DNA of 64,000 bases from CBDIHP01 sp965279195 (GTDB taxonomy: Bacteria > Planctomycetota > Planctomycetia > Isosphaerales > Isosphaeraceae). The notes beneath the pieces were generated by a model that worked only from the letters and a program-made list of their open reading frames with translations, had not been told where the DNA came from and did not search any database. The translations under genes and the position numbers were made by a program. Shown in pieces: positions 8,433 to 17,035 of the stretch. The stretch spans positions 62,001 through 126,000 of the forward strand of contig CBDIHP010000037.1 in the NCBI GenBank assembly GCA_965279195.1, in the 5' to 3' direction. Positions within the stretch are counted from its first letter, which is position 1, and every line of letters begins with the position of its first letter.

Positions 8433-10038
8433 CTCGCTCAAGGGCCGCCGCCAGGTCGCCATGCCGAGAGCGTGGCCCGACGTCTTCGCGAAGCTCGTCC
8501 GCGAGTCCGACGCCCCCGCCCGCTCGCAGGCGATGGCCCTGGCCCTCACCTTCGGCGACGCCTCGGCACTCGAATCGGCCCGGCATATCTTGACCGACCG
8601 GGCCGTCCCCCTGAACCTCCGCCAGGAGGCCCTCGCCGCCCTGGCCAAGGTGAAGGCGCCGAACCTCGCCCCGACCTTGCAGGCCCTCGTGGCCGACCCC
8701 ACCCTCCGCGGCCCGGCCATCCGCGCGCTGGCCGCCTACGACGATCCCGCCACCCCGGGGGTGCTCCTGGGGGCCTATGGCAAGTTCGGCCCCGAGGAAA
8801 AGCGTGATGCCTTGAACACGCTTTGCGTCCGAGTCGCCTCCGCCAGGGCCCTGCTCGCCGCCCTGGCCGACCGACGCGTCCCGACCACGGACCTGTCCGC
8901 CGACCTCGTGCGGCAGCTCCGCAACCTCGGCGACAAGTCCATCGACGCCGAACTCGCCCGGTCGTGGGGCCAGGTGCGCGACACGCCGGCCGAGCGTGCC
9001 AGGCTCATCGCCTCGGCCAGGGCCATGCTCACGAGCAAGCCGAAGCAGGAGCCCGACGCGATGCTCGGTCGGGCGGTCTACGCCAGGACCTGCCAGCAGT
9101 GCCACACCCTGTTCGGCACCGGCGGCAAGGTCGGCCCCGAGCTGACCGGCTCGAACCGCCGCGACCTCGACTACGTCCTGGCCAACGTCCTCGACCCCAG
9201 CGCCCTGATCGGCAAGGACTACCAGGCCCACGTCCTCGCGACCAGGGACGGCCGCGTCCTGACCGGGATCATCCGATCCGAGGATAAGGACGCGATCACG
9301 CTCGTGACCGCGAATGAGACCCTCGTCCTGCCGCTGGGCGAGGTCGAGGAACGCAAGCGCAGCGATACGTCGATGATGCCCGACGACCTCTGGGGCAAGC
9401 TCTCGGAGCACGAGACACGCTCGCTGGTCGCCTACCTCGCCAGCCCCGGCCAGGTGCCGATGCTTGCCACGCCCGAGAACGTCGCCGCCTTCTTCAACGG
9501 CCGCGACCTCACCGGCTGGGACGGCAAGCCGGAGCTGTGGTCGGTCGAGAACGGCGAGATCATCGGCCGGGCCCCGAAGGGCCTGGGCCGCAACGAGTTC
9601 CTCCGATCCGACCTCGCCGCCGCCGACTTCAAGCTGACCTTGGAAATCAAGCTCGTCGCCAACCAGGGCAACAGCGGCGTCCAGTTCCGCAGCGAACCCC
9701 TGCCCGAGGGCGAGGTGAAGGGCTACCAGGCCGATGCGGGAATCGGCTGGTGGGGCAAGCTCTACGAGGAGCACGGCCGCGCCCTGCTCTGGGACAAGTC
9801 CGGCGAAGCCCACGTCAAGCCCGGCGAGTGGAACACCTACGAGATCACGGCCGTCGGCCCCGAGATCCGCACATCCATCAACGGCCACCCCTGCGTCACC
9901 CTTGCCGACCCCAAGGGCTCGCGCCGCGGCATCTTCGCCTTCCAGCTCCACTCCGGCGGCCCCACCGAGGTCCGCGTCCGCAACCTGAAACTCGACCTCA
10001 ACCCCCCCCGCCCCTCCATCGCCCACCTCCCCCGCTGA
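8080..10038 (+). CDS. Same PVC-type protein, C-terminal part: HEAT repeats, heme c site, DUF1080
   Basis: This frame truly begins at about 8020, where it joins the preceding entry; the ATG at 8080 is only the first in-frame start. It contains HEAT-like helical repeats (to about 9050), a c-type heme site CQQCH at nt 9091 followed by GGKVGPELTGSNRRDLDYVL, with MMP as the probable axial Met region (TIGR02603-like). It ends in a DUF1080 / 3-keto-disaccharide hydrolase-like jelly roll (from VAAFFNGRDLTGWDG, nt about 9480, to the end). The domain order is typical of planctomycete exported proteins thought to oxidise or process sugars. The substrate and electron acceptor are unknown. Confidence 0.82.
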   Translation: MAKSDASAVVRLELASAAGRLPLVDRWDLVAALGQHSEDAADVNLPYLVWYAAEPLAAVDLPRARTLAAGIKIPMVQQFLIRRIGAIGTAEAIAALVDELGQATNPGYRMHILQGLNDSLKGRRQVAMPRAWPDVFAKLVRESDAPARSQAMALALTFGDASALESARHILTDRAVPLNLRQEALAALAKVKAPNLAPTLQALVADPTLRGPAIRALAAYDDPATPGVLLGAYGKFGPEEKRDALNTLCVRVASARALLAALADRRVPTTDLSADLVRQLRNLGDKSIDAELARSWGQVRDTPAERARLIASARAMLTSKPKQEPDAMLGRAVYARTCQQCHTLFGTGGKVGPELTGSNRRDLDYVLANVLDPSALIGKDYQAHVLATRDGRVLTGIIRSEDKDAITLVTANETLVLPLGEVEERKRSDTSMMPDDLWGKLSEHETRSLVAYLASPGQVPMLATPENVAAFFNGRDLTGWDGKPELWSVENGEIIGRAPKGLGRNEFLRSDLAAADFKLTLEIKLVANQGNSGVQFRSEPLPEGEVKGYQADAGIGWWGKLYEEHGRALLWDKSGEAHVKPGEWNTYEITAVGPEIRTSINGHPCVTLADPKGSRRGIFAFQLHSGGPTEVRVRNLKLDLNPPRPSIAHLPR

Positions 10039-10105
10039 CCGCAACCCCGCGCTGGCGTCCCCCTCCCGGATGCCAGCCTCCCCTTGCCCGATCCCTCCGC
10101 CCGCG

Positions 10106-11566
10106 TTACTCTAAACCCACAAGCCGAAGTGGCGGAATGGCAGACGCGCCGGACTCAAAATCCGGTGGGGTAACACCCGTGTGGGTTCGAGTCCCACCTT
10201 CGGTATTCATCATGACGCCGCCTGTCATCGGCTGACAGGCGGCGTCTTCTTGCTTGTGGCCAAAGGACTTGTGGCCAGTCGATTCTCCCTGCTCGTTCTT
10301 GACAGAGAAGTTCTCCACGCTGACTTCCGATGTACCCGGATGAACCCCACGGGCAGTGGTTAGGGCAAGCCGGAGGGCAAACCCGTCGGGGTCCGGAAAG
10401 ACAATTGGAGGGGCGGGGAGTTTGTCCACCTCGGGTTTGAGGTCGTCGATCCGGAGCCGCGTGTAGAGGTTGGCCGTGAGGTTCGGCGAGCTGTGCCTCG
10501 CCAGACGCTGGGCCTTGACCAGGCTCACCCCGGCCCGGTCCATCTCGGTGACGAACTGGCCCCTCAGGGCGTGGAAGTCGAAGGTCTCGCCGCGACCATC
10601 GACGTAGGGGATCTCGGCGGCCTTGAGGTCTTCCCGGAGCATGGTGGCCGCATGGCGGTTGACGGCCCACTTCCCCGGCCAGAGGGGAGACTCGATGGGC
10701 ATCCCTATCATCCAGCGTTTCAGCTGCTCGATGAGCCCGAGATGGAGCGGGAGCTCGGCATTCTTCCCGTTCTTGGCGGAGATGGCACCGAGGCTGACGG
10801 ACTCCCCCGGCATGTCGAAGCTGTCGGGAGTCAAGCTGGCCAACTCGCTGGCCCGGAGTCCCGTGTAGGCCCCCACGACGTAGAGCATCGCTCTCTGTGT
10901 GCCGTTGAGCCCGCAGACAATCTGCCGGCTATCCCGGGCGGCCTCGATCAGTCGGACGAGTTCCGCGACCGACAGGGCACGTCGCACCAGGCGGCGGTCC
11001 TTGGCGGGGTCCTGAGTCTTCAGGTCCCGGAACGGGTCGCGGGCGACCCGCTTGGGCTCCATCCATCGGGTGATCCCCTTGCAGGACCGGACGTAGTGGT
11101 TCGACCTCTCAACGGACATCCCCGCCGTGCGACGTTGCTTCAGGTAATGGCGGACCTTGTCCGTGTCGAGGTCGGCGATACGCCGGAACCCACAGGCTTT
11201 GAAGACGACCCTGATCTGGCTGATCGTCTCCTTGACGTGCCGTTCGCTGTTGTCCTTGGACTCCAGGTAGCGTTGGTAATCCTCGATGTGTGCCTCCAGC
11301 GGACTCCTGGAATGCTCATCGAGCGGATTGACGAGCCCGGCCTCTCCTCGCTCAACCTTCCTGACCAACTCGTTGAGCATCTGCTTGGCCGCGGTCTTGT
11401 CCGTGCACAGGGGCACTCGCCGGGTGACCCCATCATGGTCTCGGTACTGGCCGTACCACTTCTTCGTCTTGCTCGTGGAGGCCACGGAACCCGGCGTACC
11501 CTTCTTGCACTTTCGCCCTTCCGGCGTCCTGTATGTCGTGATCTTCGGTTTGATAAGCGAAGCCAT
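10106..11566 (-). CDS. Tyrosine recombinase / site-specific integrase of the island
   Basis: The protein has about 486 aa. An N-terminal Arg/Lys-rich arm (about 1-50) precedes a SAM-like core-binding domain (about 65-165) and the catalytic domain. Active-site residues visible are Arg in AYTGLRASE, His and Arg in FHALRGQF, His in RLARHSSPN and the nucleophile Tyr in TANLYTRL. The last 60-70 codons run through attL and antisense to the tRNA gene, which is common for integrases abutting their tRNA target; the true stop may therefore depend on integration. I prefer ATG 11566 (AGGAAG 5 nt upstream) to the GTG at 11572, which overlaps the preceding stop. It is probably translationally coupled to the AlpA-like gene. 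Confidence 0.92.
   Translation of the reverse strand: MASLIKPKITTYRTPEGRKCKKGTPGSVASTSKTKKWYGQYRDHDGVTRRVPLCTDKTAAKQMLNELVRKVERGEAGLVNPLDEHSRSPLEAHIEDYQRYLESKDNSERHVKETISQIRVVFKACGFRRIADLDTDKVRHYLKQRRTAGMSVERSNHYVRSCKGITRWMEPKRVARDPFRDLKTQDPAKDRRLVRRALSVAELVRLIEAARDSRQIVCGLNGTQRAMLYVVGAYTGLRASELASLTPDSFDMPGESVSLGAISAKNGKNAELPLHLGLIEQLKRWMIGMPIESPLWPGKWAVNRHAATMLREDLKAAEIPYVDGRGETFDFHALRGQFVTEMDRAGVSLVKAQRLARHSSPNLTANLYTRLRIDDLKPEVDKLPAPPIVFPDPDGFALRLALTTARGVHPGTSEVSVENFSVKNEQGESTGHKSFGHKQEDAACQPMTGGVMMNTEGGTRTHTGVTPPDFESGASAIPPLRLVGLE
10123..10205 (+). tRNA. tRNA-Leu (anticodon CAA)
   Basis: The acceptor stem GCCGAAG pairs with CTTCGGT (first pair G-U), followed by discriminator A. The anticodon arm is CCGGA-CTCAAAA-TCCGG, giving anticodon CAA. 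A long type II variable arm (GGGGTAACACCC) and a T arm with GGTTCGAGTCC follow, with 83 nt in total and no encoded CCA. The gene is the insertion site of the 20.5-kb element to its right. Its 3' part from the anticodon stem onward is repeated at 30616-30675 with a different variable arm. Confidence 0.95.
10147..10205 (+). repeat. attL: 3' part of tRNA-Leu
   Basis: This runs from the anticodon stem (CGCCGGACTCAAAATCCGGT, 20 bp identical to attR) through a divergent variable arm to the T arm and acceptor strand (27 bp identical to attR). Crossover most likely took place in the 20-bp anticodon-arm block. Confidence 0.85.
10362..10380 (+). repeat. 19-bp direct repeat, copy near left end of element
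   Basis: AGGGCAAGCCGGAGGGCAA occurs here, inside the 3' part of the integrase gene, and again exactly at 30542-30560 just inside attR, in the same orientation. Confidence 0.8.
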
Positions 11567-11568
11567 GA

Positions 11569-11769
11569 TCACTTCCTAGGTTTTGAGTCGGTGCCACCCG
11601 GATTTCGATCGCCGAGTCCTGGAAAGTCTTGGAGACTCCATCGGAGGCATCGACCGATCCTAATAGGTTGAGGCATTTTGCCGGCCGACTTCTGCCGGTA
11701 GAGGTGTCGCTCCGAGACGCTGAGGATCGAGGCGAGTTGTTTGGTCGAAACGAGGTGTCGAGGTTCCAT
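11569..11769 (-). CDS. AlpA/excisionase-like small helix-turn-helix protein
   Basis: The 66-aa protein has a MerR/AlpA-type winged HTH: LVSTKQLASILSVSERHLYR is the helix-turn-helix and PQPIRIGRCLRWSLQDF the beta wing. Proteins like this act as excisionases or regulate the neighbouring integrase. The ATG at 11769 has AGAGGG 5-6 nt upstream. Its end lies 2-4 bp from the integrase start. Confidence 0.85.
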   Translation of the reverse strand: MEPRHLVSTKQLASILSVSERHLYRQKSAGKMPQPIRIGRCLRWSLQDFPGLGDRNPGGTDSKPRK

Positions 11770-11869
11770 TGTTCCCTCTGGGTGTGATGGCTCAAGGTTG
11801 GCCGGAAGTTCATCGGGCGATGTCGAACACCTTTCGGCCTGGAGTTGGATCTTCCAAGATCTCGGATCG

Positions 11870-12655
11870 TCATGAGACGCTGGATTTCACCGCCTGTCCG
11901 AACCTGGACCAGACCTTGTCTGCTTTGTCCAAGGCACCGTCCATGAAACCGATGATGAACCGCTTCTCCGAGATCTTGTAGCGGTGAAGTTCATAAGGCT
12001 GACCGATGATCGGCTCCCAGAATTTCTTCTTGAGTCGAGTCACCTCCTCGGGATCGTAAGCGTCATCGTCACCGTCGGGCTCGGGGGCCAGGACGGTCTC
12101 TGCAATCCGGTAGGGGTCGTCGAGGTTGGGCAAGCAGAGCCTTCCTCCGTATTCTCTCCCATGAGCCTCGTTCCCGCAGCGGAGGCGTTCACGTTCTCCT
12201 GGTGCCGCAATGGTCCTCGACCAGAGTTGACCGGCCTCAACTCCGCGTGCGTAGGTAACGGCCTCCCACGACTCCTTGATAGCCAGCCAAACGCTGAGAG
12301 CCGCGTCGGAGAATTCCTTCAAATAATGGAGCCCGAAGCGTCCGAACCCGTTGATGACCTCCGATCGATCGCCCCAGAACTCACTTGCCGCGTCGCGGAG
12401 TTCCCTGTCGTCCAGATAGGGCCTGATCATGGCCACGAACTCCAGATCGCCGGTGTGACTGCCGCGGTAGCGAAAGGAGGTGCCGATCCCCATGTGACAG
12501 TTGACCGCGTACCAATAGCCGATCTGGCTCAGTTCCGAAGGATGGGCTTGAGTCTCTGCCCATTGTTTGCCATCGATCCGGCCCTGTCGCTGAGCGTCGA
12601 CTCGGCGGATCTTGGGACGATTGGTGGGGGGTCTCTGAAGCTTGGCACGTGGCAT
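11870..12655 (-). CDS. Island protein of unknown function
   Basis: The 261-aa soluble protein has a basic N-terminus (MPRAKLQRPPTNRPKIRR), aromatic-rich helices (GFGRFGLHYLKEFSDAALSVW) and an acidic stretch (EPDGDDDAYDPEE) near residue 205. No known domain is recognised. I start at the second ATG (12655), which has AAGAGG 9 nt upstream; a first ATG lies at 12664. It lies between the AlpA-like gene and a hairpin. Confidence 0.6.
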   Translation of the reverse strand: MPRAKLQRPPTNRPKIRRVDAQRQGRIDGKQWAETQAHPSELSQIGYWYAVNCHMGIGTSFRYRGSHTGDLEFVAMIRPYLDDRELRDAASEFWGDRSEVINGFGRFGLHYLKEFSDAALSVWLAIKESWEAVTYARGVEAGQLWSRTIAAPGERERLRCGNEAHGREYGGRLCLPNLDDPYRIAETVLAPEPDGDDDAYDPEEVTRLKKKFWEPIIGQPYELHRYKISEKRFIIGFMDGALDKADKVWSRFGQAVKSSVS

Positions 12656-12733
12656 GGAAAGCATCCTCTTACAGGGGTAGAAGCCTAGTTGAAAGGGCGA
12701 AATGACGGGCGTCGGTAGTTATCCCATCCCTTC

Positions 12734-12760
12734 ATCCGTCAGCACTTCGTGCTGATGGAT
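12734..12760. other. Strong intergenic hairpin
   Basis: Two 12-nt arms (ATCCGTCAGCAC / GTGCTGATGGAT) pair with one mismatch around a TTC loop. It lies between two minus-strand genes and has no T-run on either side, so it may be a factor-dependent terminator, an mRNA stabiliser or an attenuator. Confidence 0.5.
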
Positions 12761-12828
12761 CGGACGAGCCTCGGTCTGCCTCGGTGTCGGATGATCGCCA
12801 TCCTGAACCCGTGGATGCGGGTTTCATT

Positions 12829-13164
12829 TCACCGAGAGGGCTCGCCGGTCTTGTAGTCGCTCACGAAGCCTAAGTGCCTTTTGAGGGATTCCGAAGTCGC
12901 GGAGGAAGGGATGACGAAACTTGCGTGAATCTGGGCCTCGACGTGGAGTTCACCGGCTGCGTCTGCCCAGAATCTCTGGATGATCGGCGTGTAGTCGGAG
13001 AATGCTTGCAACTCGTCCGGCTCTCGATCGTTGACGAGTTCCTCGAGTTCGGCCTCGAGCTCCATCAGGGCAGCCTGCCTCGCGGTGGCTTTCCCACGCC
13101 TAAAGGCTTTTTCTGCTTTCTCCAGCTGAGCCGCCGTGATCTGAACGAACAAATCGGAAGGCAT
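12829..13164 (-). CDS. Small island protein of unknown function, divergent from HTH gene
   Basis: The 111-aa protein starts at ATG 13164, which has GAAAGGA about 6 nt upstream; the frame is open further to 13221. It is mostly helical with a charged middle (MELEAELEELVNDREPDEL), possibly coiled-coil, and ends in a beta-rich segment (LHVEAQIHASFVIPSS). It shares an intergenic region containing paired palindromes with the divergent HTH gene at 13320, so it is probably under that regulator. Confidence 0.55.
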   Translation of the reverse strand: MPSDLFVQITAAQLEKAEKAFRRGKATARQAALMELEAELEELVNDREPDELQAFSDYTPIIQRFWADAAGELHVEAQIHASFVIPSSATSESLKRHLGFVSDYKTGEPSR

Positions 13165-13222
13165 TGGTGTCCTTTCAGTCGTTCCAACCTTGTGGGATAC
13201 TGAGGCTTCGAGTAGGCTCATT

Positions 13223-13296
13223 ACCGATTAGGTACAGGAGCCACGATGGAAGCTTAGCCTCACCTAATAGGTTTTGTCAACGAAAACCTATTAGGT
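13223..13296. promoter_or_regulatory. Double palindromic operator between divergent genes
   Basis: The near-perfect 11-bp palindromes ACCTAATAGGT (13262-13272) and ACCTATTAGGT (13286-13296) are themselves arms of a larger inverted repeat (14-bp arms 13262-13275 and 13283-13296, 7-nt spacer). A third copy with one mismatch, ACCGATTAGGT, lies at 13223-13233. The spacing (24 bp centre to centre for the main pair) and the position between the genes at 13164(-) and 13320(+) suggest operator sites for the adjacent HTH protein. Confidence 0.7.
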
Positions 13297-13319
13297 ATTT
13301 TTTAAGTGGTGGGCCAGCA

Positions 13320-13736
13320 ATGGGTTGGGCGTATCTTCTGGACCGTCGACTCGAGGAGATGAACGCTCGAAGAGAGGCGGAGGGGCGGAGCCCGCTGACC
13401 TGGAAGGAGGTCGAGTCGCTGACTGGCGTGAAGGAGAGCCTTCTCAGGAATCTTGCTTATAACAGCATACTGAGGACGACCAACACGAGGTTCCTCGACT
13501 CACTCTGTCGGTTCTTCGGCTGTGGACTGGGCGACCTCGTCCAGCAAGTGCCGCAGCCACACCTCGGCCCGCCCGACCAGGAGGAGGTGGACCGGCTGTT
13601 AGCGGCGATCCGGGCGGGAGAGCAGCCGACTACCGATTATCATGTGGATCGCCTCTACGGGGACGATGCCGTGGATTGGTGGCGTCAGCATCTCGCCGAG
13701 ATTCGTGCGTCCATCAGGGCCCAGGAGGATGCATGA
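13320..13736 (+). CDS. XRE/Cro-like helix-turn-helix regulator
   Basis: The 138-aa protein has an N-terminal HTH (LTWKEVESLTGVKESLLRNL) followed by DSLCRFFGCGLGDLVQ, the typical end of the HTH_26/XRE domain (about residues 1-68). The C-terminal half (EEVDRLLAAIRAGEQ; DDAVDWWRQHLAEIRAS) is helical and not recognised. It is the only intact plus-strand cargo gene in the left half of the island apart from insertion-sequence genes. It lies 24 bp from a pair of palindromes, so it probably represses itself and the divergent gene. Confidence 0.8.
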   Translation: MGWAYLLDRRLEEMNARREAEGRSPLTWKEVESLTGVKESLLRNLAYNSILRTTNTRFLDSLCRFFGCGLGDLVQQVPQPHLGPPDQEEVDRLLAAIRAGEQPTTDYHVDRLYGDDAVDWWRQHLAEIRASIRAQEDA

Positions 13737-13898
13737 TCTCGAATTGGCCTGGGTGCTCGATGGCAAGCAGTGACATCGAAGAGGGAGAGTTGGTAGACGG
13801 GAGGCCTGAGGCCTGTCGGATCGTAGAGTCTTCGTGTAATAACATGAGCAGGCATTCGTCGTTGCCCTCCAGCGTCTTACCCACCGCCTCCACGCCTT

Positions 13899-14936
13899 TC
13901 AATCTCCATTCATGCTCAGAGCTTTGCGAAGTTCCCCGACGACGAGTTCTCGCAGCTCCTCGGGTTGGATGACCGTCGCCCATCCTGACCAGCCCAAGCA
14001 CCAACGCATGATCTCCCTCAGGCCGTCTACCCGGAAGCAGAGTGTGACACTGTCGCCTTTGTTTCGTTGGATGGTCTGGGTGTGGTGCCAGAGGGTCTCG
14101 GTGACGATCTTGGCGACTGCTTTGTCGAAGAGGATCTCCACCTCGAACCGATGCTCTCCGCGATAAACGCCCCACGCGTTGCCCAGGTAGTCCTTGAGGT
14201 CGAAGTCCTCCGGGATCTGGGAGGGTTTATCGATCTGCCGGAGAGACTTGAAGCGGGCGACCCGGTAGGTGTGGGGATGATCCGATCCTTCCGGTCTCGC
14301 GATCAGGTACCAGGCTTGTCCGGTCAGGGTGAGTCGGTACGGGTGGAGGTCCAGCCCCTTCGGCGATGATGCGTAGGGGCTGGCATAGCTGCCGTTGAGC
14401 CTCTTGCCCTGGATCAGGGCCCACTGGACGGTCTTGATCACCTCGTGATGACGGCTGTGATCGGCGAGCTTGAGGTCCAGCACGGAGGTCACCCGCTCGA
14501 CCTCCGCCAGGAGCTTGGCGGATTCCTCATTGGAGAGAACCTTCAGCTTCCGTGACGCCGGTCCGGCACCCTCGGTGACATCCAGGCCGGGGGATGAAGT
14601 CAGCACGTTTGCGGTGGCCTGACCCACGATCTCGTCTTCGGTGAGATTCAGCGGCGGGAACCGGAACCCGGGGCTGACCTGGAGCGATTTGGTCTCCCTG
14701 TCGTGGAAGTAAGGCACCCCGGCGATCTCGAGGACGGCCAGGTCTCGGAACACCGTCCGCTGGGAGCATTCCAGGGCCCTGGCGATGTCCTTGACGCCGT
14801 AGCGGCCAGGTCCCTGGATCATCTCCAGGACACGAAGGACCCTGGCCAGACGGCCGGCTTGGCGTGCCCTCCTATCTCCGTCGGGAATCTTGTTCGGTGT
14901 CATTGCCGGATCTTGATTTGGAGTGTCCGACGTCAT
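13899..14936 (-). CDS. WYL-domain helix-turn-helix transcriptional regulator
   Basis: The 345-aa protein has an N-terminal winged HTH of the HTH_11 class (VLRVLEMIQGPGRYGVKDIA, then ECSQRTVFRDLAVLEIAGVP). A WYL domain follows at about residues 180-250 (GSYASPYASSPKGLDLHPYRL, GQAWYLIARPEG) and a C-terminal WCX-like extension (REIMRWCLGWSGWATVI). WYL proteins sense nucleic acids or nucleotides and commonly control defence genes. ATG 14936 is used; a second lies 11 codons in. The HTH is clearly paralogous to the protein at 16505. Confidence 0.88.
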   Translation of the reverse strand: MTSDTPNQDPAMTPNKIPDGDRRARQAGRLARVLRVLEMIQGPGRYGVKDIARALECSQRTVFRDLAVLEIAGVPYFHDRETKSLQVSPGFRFPPLNLTEDEIVGQATANVLTSSPGLDVTEGAGPASRKLKVLSNEESAKLLAEVERVTSVLDLKLADHSRHHEVIKTVQWALIQGKRLNGSYASPYASSPKGLDLHPYRLTLTGQAWYLIARPEGSDHPHTYRVARFKSLRQIDKPSQIPEDFDLKDYLGNAWGVYRGEHRFEVEILFDKAVAKIVTETLWHHTQTIQRNKGDSVTLCFRVDGLREIMRWCLGWSGWATVIQPEELRELVVGELRKALSMNGD

Positions 14937-14987
14937 TGCCTGTGGAGATTGCCATTTGGCTTGTCGGGGTGCTTTCTCCGGGTTCGA

Positions 14988-15464
14988 TCAACGATCCGTC
15001 GGTGGAGTCAACTTCTCGAAGACCCCGATAAAGGCTGCCGGATGTCCGGGGATCTGGGTCTCGTCCTCATCAAAGATCACCTTGGTCTTCCGGCCCGAGA
15101 GCTGGAACCGTTCCACCAAGATGTCCCGCCAGGGTTCGACCGGGGCATCGTTGCCATGCAGGATGAACGAGATCTTTTCGGGCCTGGAGACGCGACCCCT
15201 GGGCAGCCCCGTGTAGTAAAGGCCGAGCTGGCGTTTGAGGCTCACGGCGTCTCTACCCCACGCGGCGGCCATTTGAACCAGGACCCAGGGCCAGAGCTCG
15301 GTGTGGCCTTCTTCCTCTGACATCCCGGCGTCGTGGCAGGTCAGGATCGTCCATGAATGGCTCCCTTCCGACGGTTGGGGGACCCAGTACCAGGCACCAT
15401 TCAGAGGGGCCAACTTTTTCGTGATCTCCGCCGCAGGTTTATCCTCGAGTTCCGGTGGTTTCAC
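14988..15464 (-). CDS. Island protein of unknown function
   Basis: The 158-aa protein has a GTG start at 15464 with GGAG 6-7 nt upstream. It is aromatic-rich (NGAWYWVPQPSEGSHSW; GLYYTGLPRGRVSR), with a final segment DILVERFQLSGRKTKVIFDE. No domain is recognised. It lies 52 bp from the WYL gene and 59 bp from the nuclease-like pseudogene, all on the same strand, so the three probably form one unit. Confidence 0.6.
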   Translation of the reverse strand: MKPPELEDKPAAEITKKLAPLNGAWYWVPQPSEGSHSWTILTCHDAGMSEEEGHTELWPWVLVQMAAAWGRDAVSLKRQLGLYYTGLPRGRVSRPEKISFILHGNDAPVEPWRDILVERFQLSGRKTKVIFDEDETQIPGHPAAFIGVFEKLTPPTDR

Positions 15465-15522
15465 GGGAGAGCTCCGAGATCGATCGTCAGGGACGGATTG
15501 CGATGACGGGTTGAGCCGCCAG

Positions 15523-16388
15523 TCAAAGGTACCTCTCGATCAGGTAGTCCACGAACTCCTTGTGCTCGACACGCTGGTTCCTCGCCAGGCTCAGGATGAC
15601 TTCCTGATAGGTCAGCGACTGGAACAAGATTCCGTCCCGTTCCATGATCTTCGAGAACTCCGCGACTTCATCGGCATGCTTCACGGCTTCGGAGCCTGGG
15701 ACGTCGTAGTAGAGATAGACCAGCCGGAACCCACGTTTGCCGTAAGCGTTCTTGAGACCGAGGGTGTGTTTCAGGAGTTGGGGGGCGTCGAGGGCGGCGA
15801 ACCGGGTGTTGTCCGGCGAGACCTGTTCGGCGATAGCCCTGAGGTTTGGGAGTTCCGTCCAGAACTCGTCGTGCTTGAGGTAGACGACGGCTTCAGCCCC
15901 TTCTTCTCCCAACCGCCGAAGGGTTCGTTGAACTTGCACTCGATGGCCGTGGCCTTCAGGACTCCTGAGGGGGCGTAGTCGATGACCAAGTCCAGATTCG
16001 GGGCCTTGGCGAACTCGGGGTGGATGGGGAACTGGGCCTCGAACCTAATGCCCATGATGCCGGTGGAGGGAACCCGGATAGACTTGGCGGCCTCGGCGAA
16101 GAGTCCACGTTGACGCCAGTAGTGGAAGAAGTTGACGCCGGTGGCAGACGAGGAGTGGACGGCGTGCATCTTGCCACCAAGTTCGTCGCCGTCTCCGCGT
16201 TCAAACTCTCTCCGGGCTTCGGGCATCAGGGGCTCGTAGAGGTTATCGTCGAGATTGAAGGTGAAAAGCTTCTCGCCCCTCTCCACCTGGATGGGGTCCG
16301 GGTCATGACGGAACTGTCCGCCGAGATGCTTGTCGTGGCGGAGTGCCCAGAGGATCTGGCGATGCTTGATGAAGTCGTAGGGGCTCAT
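15523..16388 (-). pseudogene. PD-(D/E)XK nuclease-like protein (PGN_0703-like), broken by a frameshift near 15885
   Basis: From ATG 16388 the protein reads well to residue about 168. KMHAVHSSSATGVNFFHYW matches the SS-A-N-F region of PGN_0703-like putative restriction endonucleases. LDLVIDYAPSGVLKATAIE followed by CKF gives the D...ExK metal site. After WEKKGLKP the frame turns to Ser/Thr nonsense, and the protein continues in another frame as YLKHDEFWTELPNLRAIAEQ down to 15523. One missing base (or two extra) at about 15880-15890 explains it. A sequencing error is possible; otherwise the nuclease has lost its C-terminal half. Confidence 0.7.
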
Positions 16389-16504
16389 GGCTGCGGCTCA
16401 CATGGGTCGATCGGGTTGTGAGCCGTAGCGTAAATGAGCCCTCTGACAAAGGTGGGTCAGTCCGGATTTGCGAGAGACTTTGGTTCCGTCGTCGGGCTCT
16501 CGTC

Positions 16505-16951
16505 TCAAGGATTCCTGGGTCCGGAGATGCCCTCTATGGCTTTCGTCAGCCGGTCCAAGGCCTGCACCACCCCTTCCGCTTCGACGAGGAGACGTTGGGC
16601 GGCTTCCTTGGCGAGAGTGGCAATGGACCGGGCATCGTCGGAGATGGCGGAGTTCCCCGTGCCGTCCTTCGGATCTGATTCCAGGCCTGGGGGCAACTTG
16701 GGAAAGTGTCCTCGGTAGCCTTCCCGAAGCTTATAACACTGATTGAAGTCGTCGAAATACCAGGGGATGCCCGCCGCCGCCAGCGTCTGGAGGTCTCGGT
16801 AGACGGTCCGCTCGGAACAGTCGAGTTTCTTGGCGATGGTGGCGGCGTTCCAGTTGCCGTGGCCCTGGATCAGTTGCAGCAGACGAAGAACCCGAGCCAG
16901 CCGGTCGCTCTGGCGGATCCTCCTCTGTGCATCTGTCCGCTTCTTGGCCAT
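16505..16951 (-). CDS. Short HTH regulator related to WYL regulators but lacking the WYL domain
   Basis: The 148-aa protein has the winged HTH RLARVLRLLQLIQGHGNWNA...LDCSERTVYRDLQTLAAAG, closely parallel to the regulator at 13899. It then has only about 80 residues (helical SIATLAKEAAQRLLVEAEGV) and no WYL core. ATG 16951 is preferred over GTG 16960. It could be a natural short repressor or a truncated derivative that competes with the full-length paralogue for DNA. Confidence 0.75.
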   Translation of the reverse strand: MAKKRTDAQRRIRQSDRLARVLRLLQLIQGHGNWNAATIAKKLDCSERTVYRDLQTLAAAGIPWYFDDFNQCYKLREGYRGHFPKLPPGLESDPKDGTGNSAISDDARSIATLAKEAAQRLLVEAEGVVQALDRLTKAIEGISGPRNP

Positions 16952-17035
16952 CGTCAACACAGTCCCCCTCGCTCCGGAAAACCAAGTTCCGTCGCGTGAT
17001 GAGGGATGCTAGACGATGGCCCTGCCTGCAGTGGG

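Noticed and set aside
11653..11668. A further CCTAATAGGTT copy of the operator motif inside the AlpA-like gene
   Set aside because: It encodes the conserved PIRIG wing of AlpA proteins, so the match is explained by coding constraint, although binding cannot be excluded.
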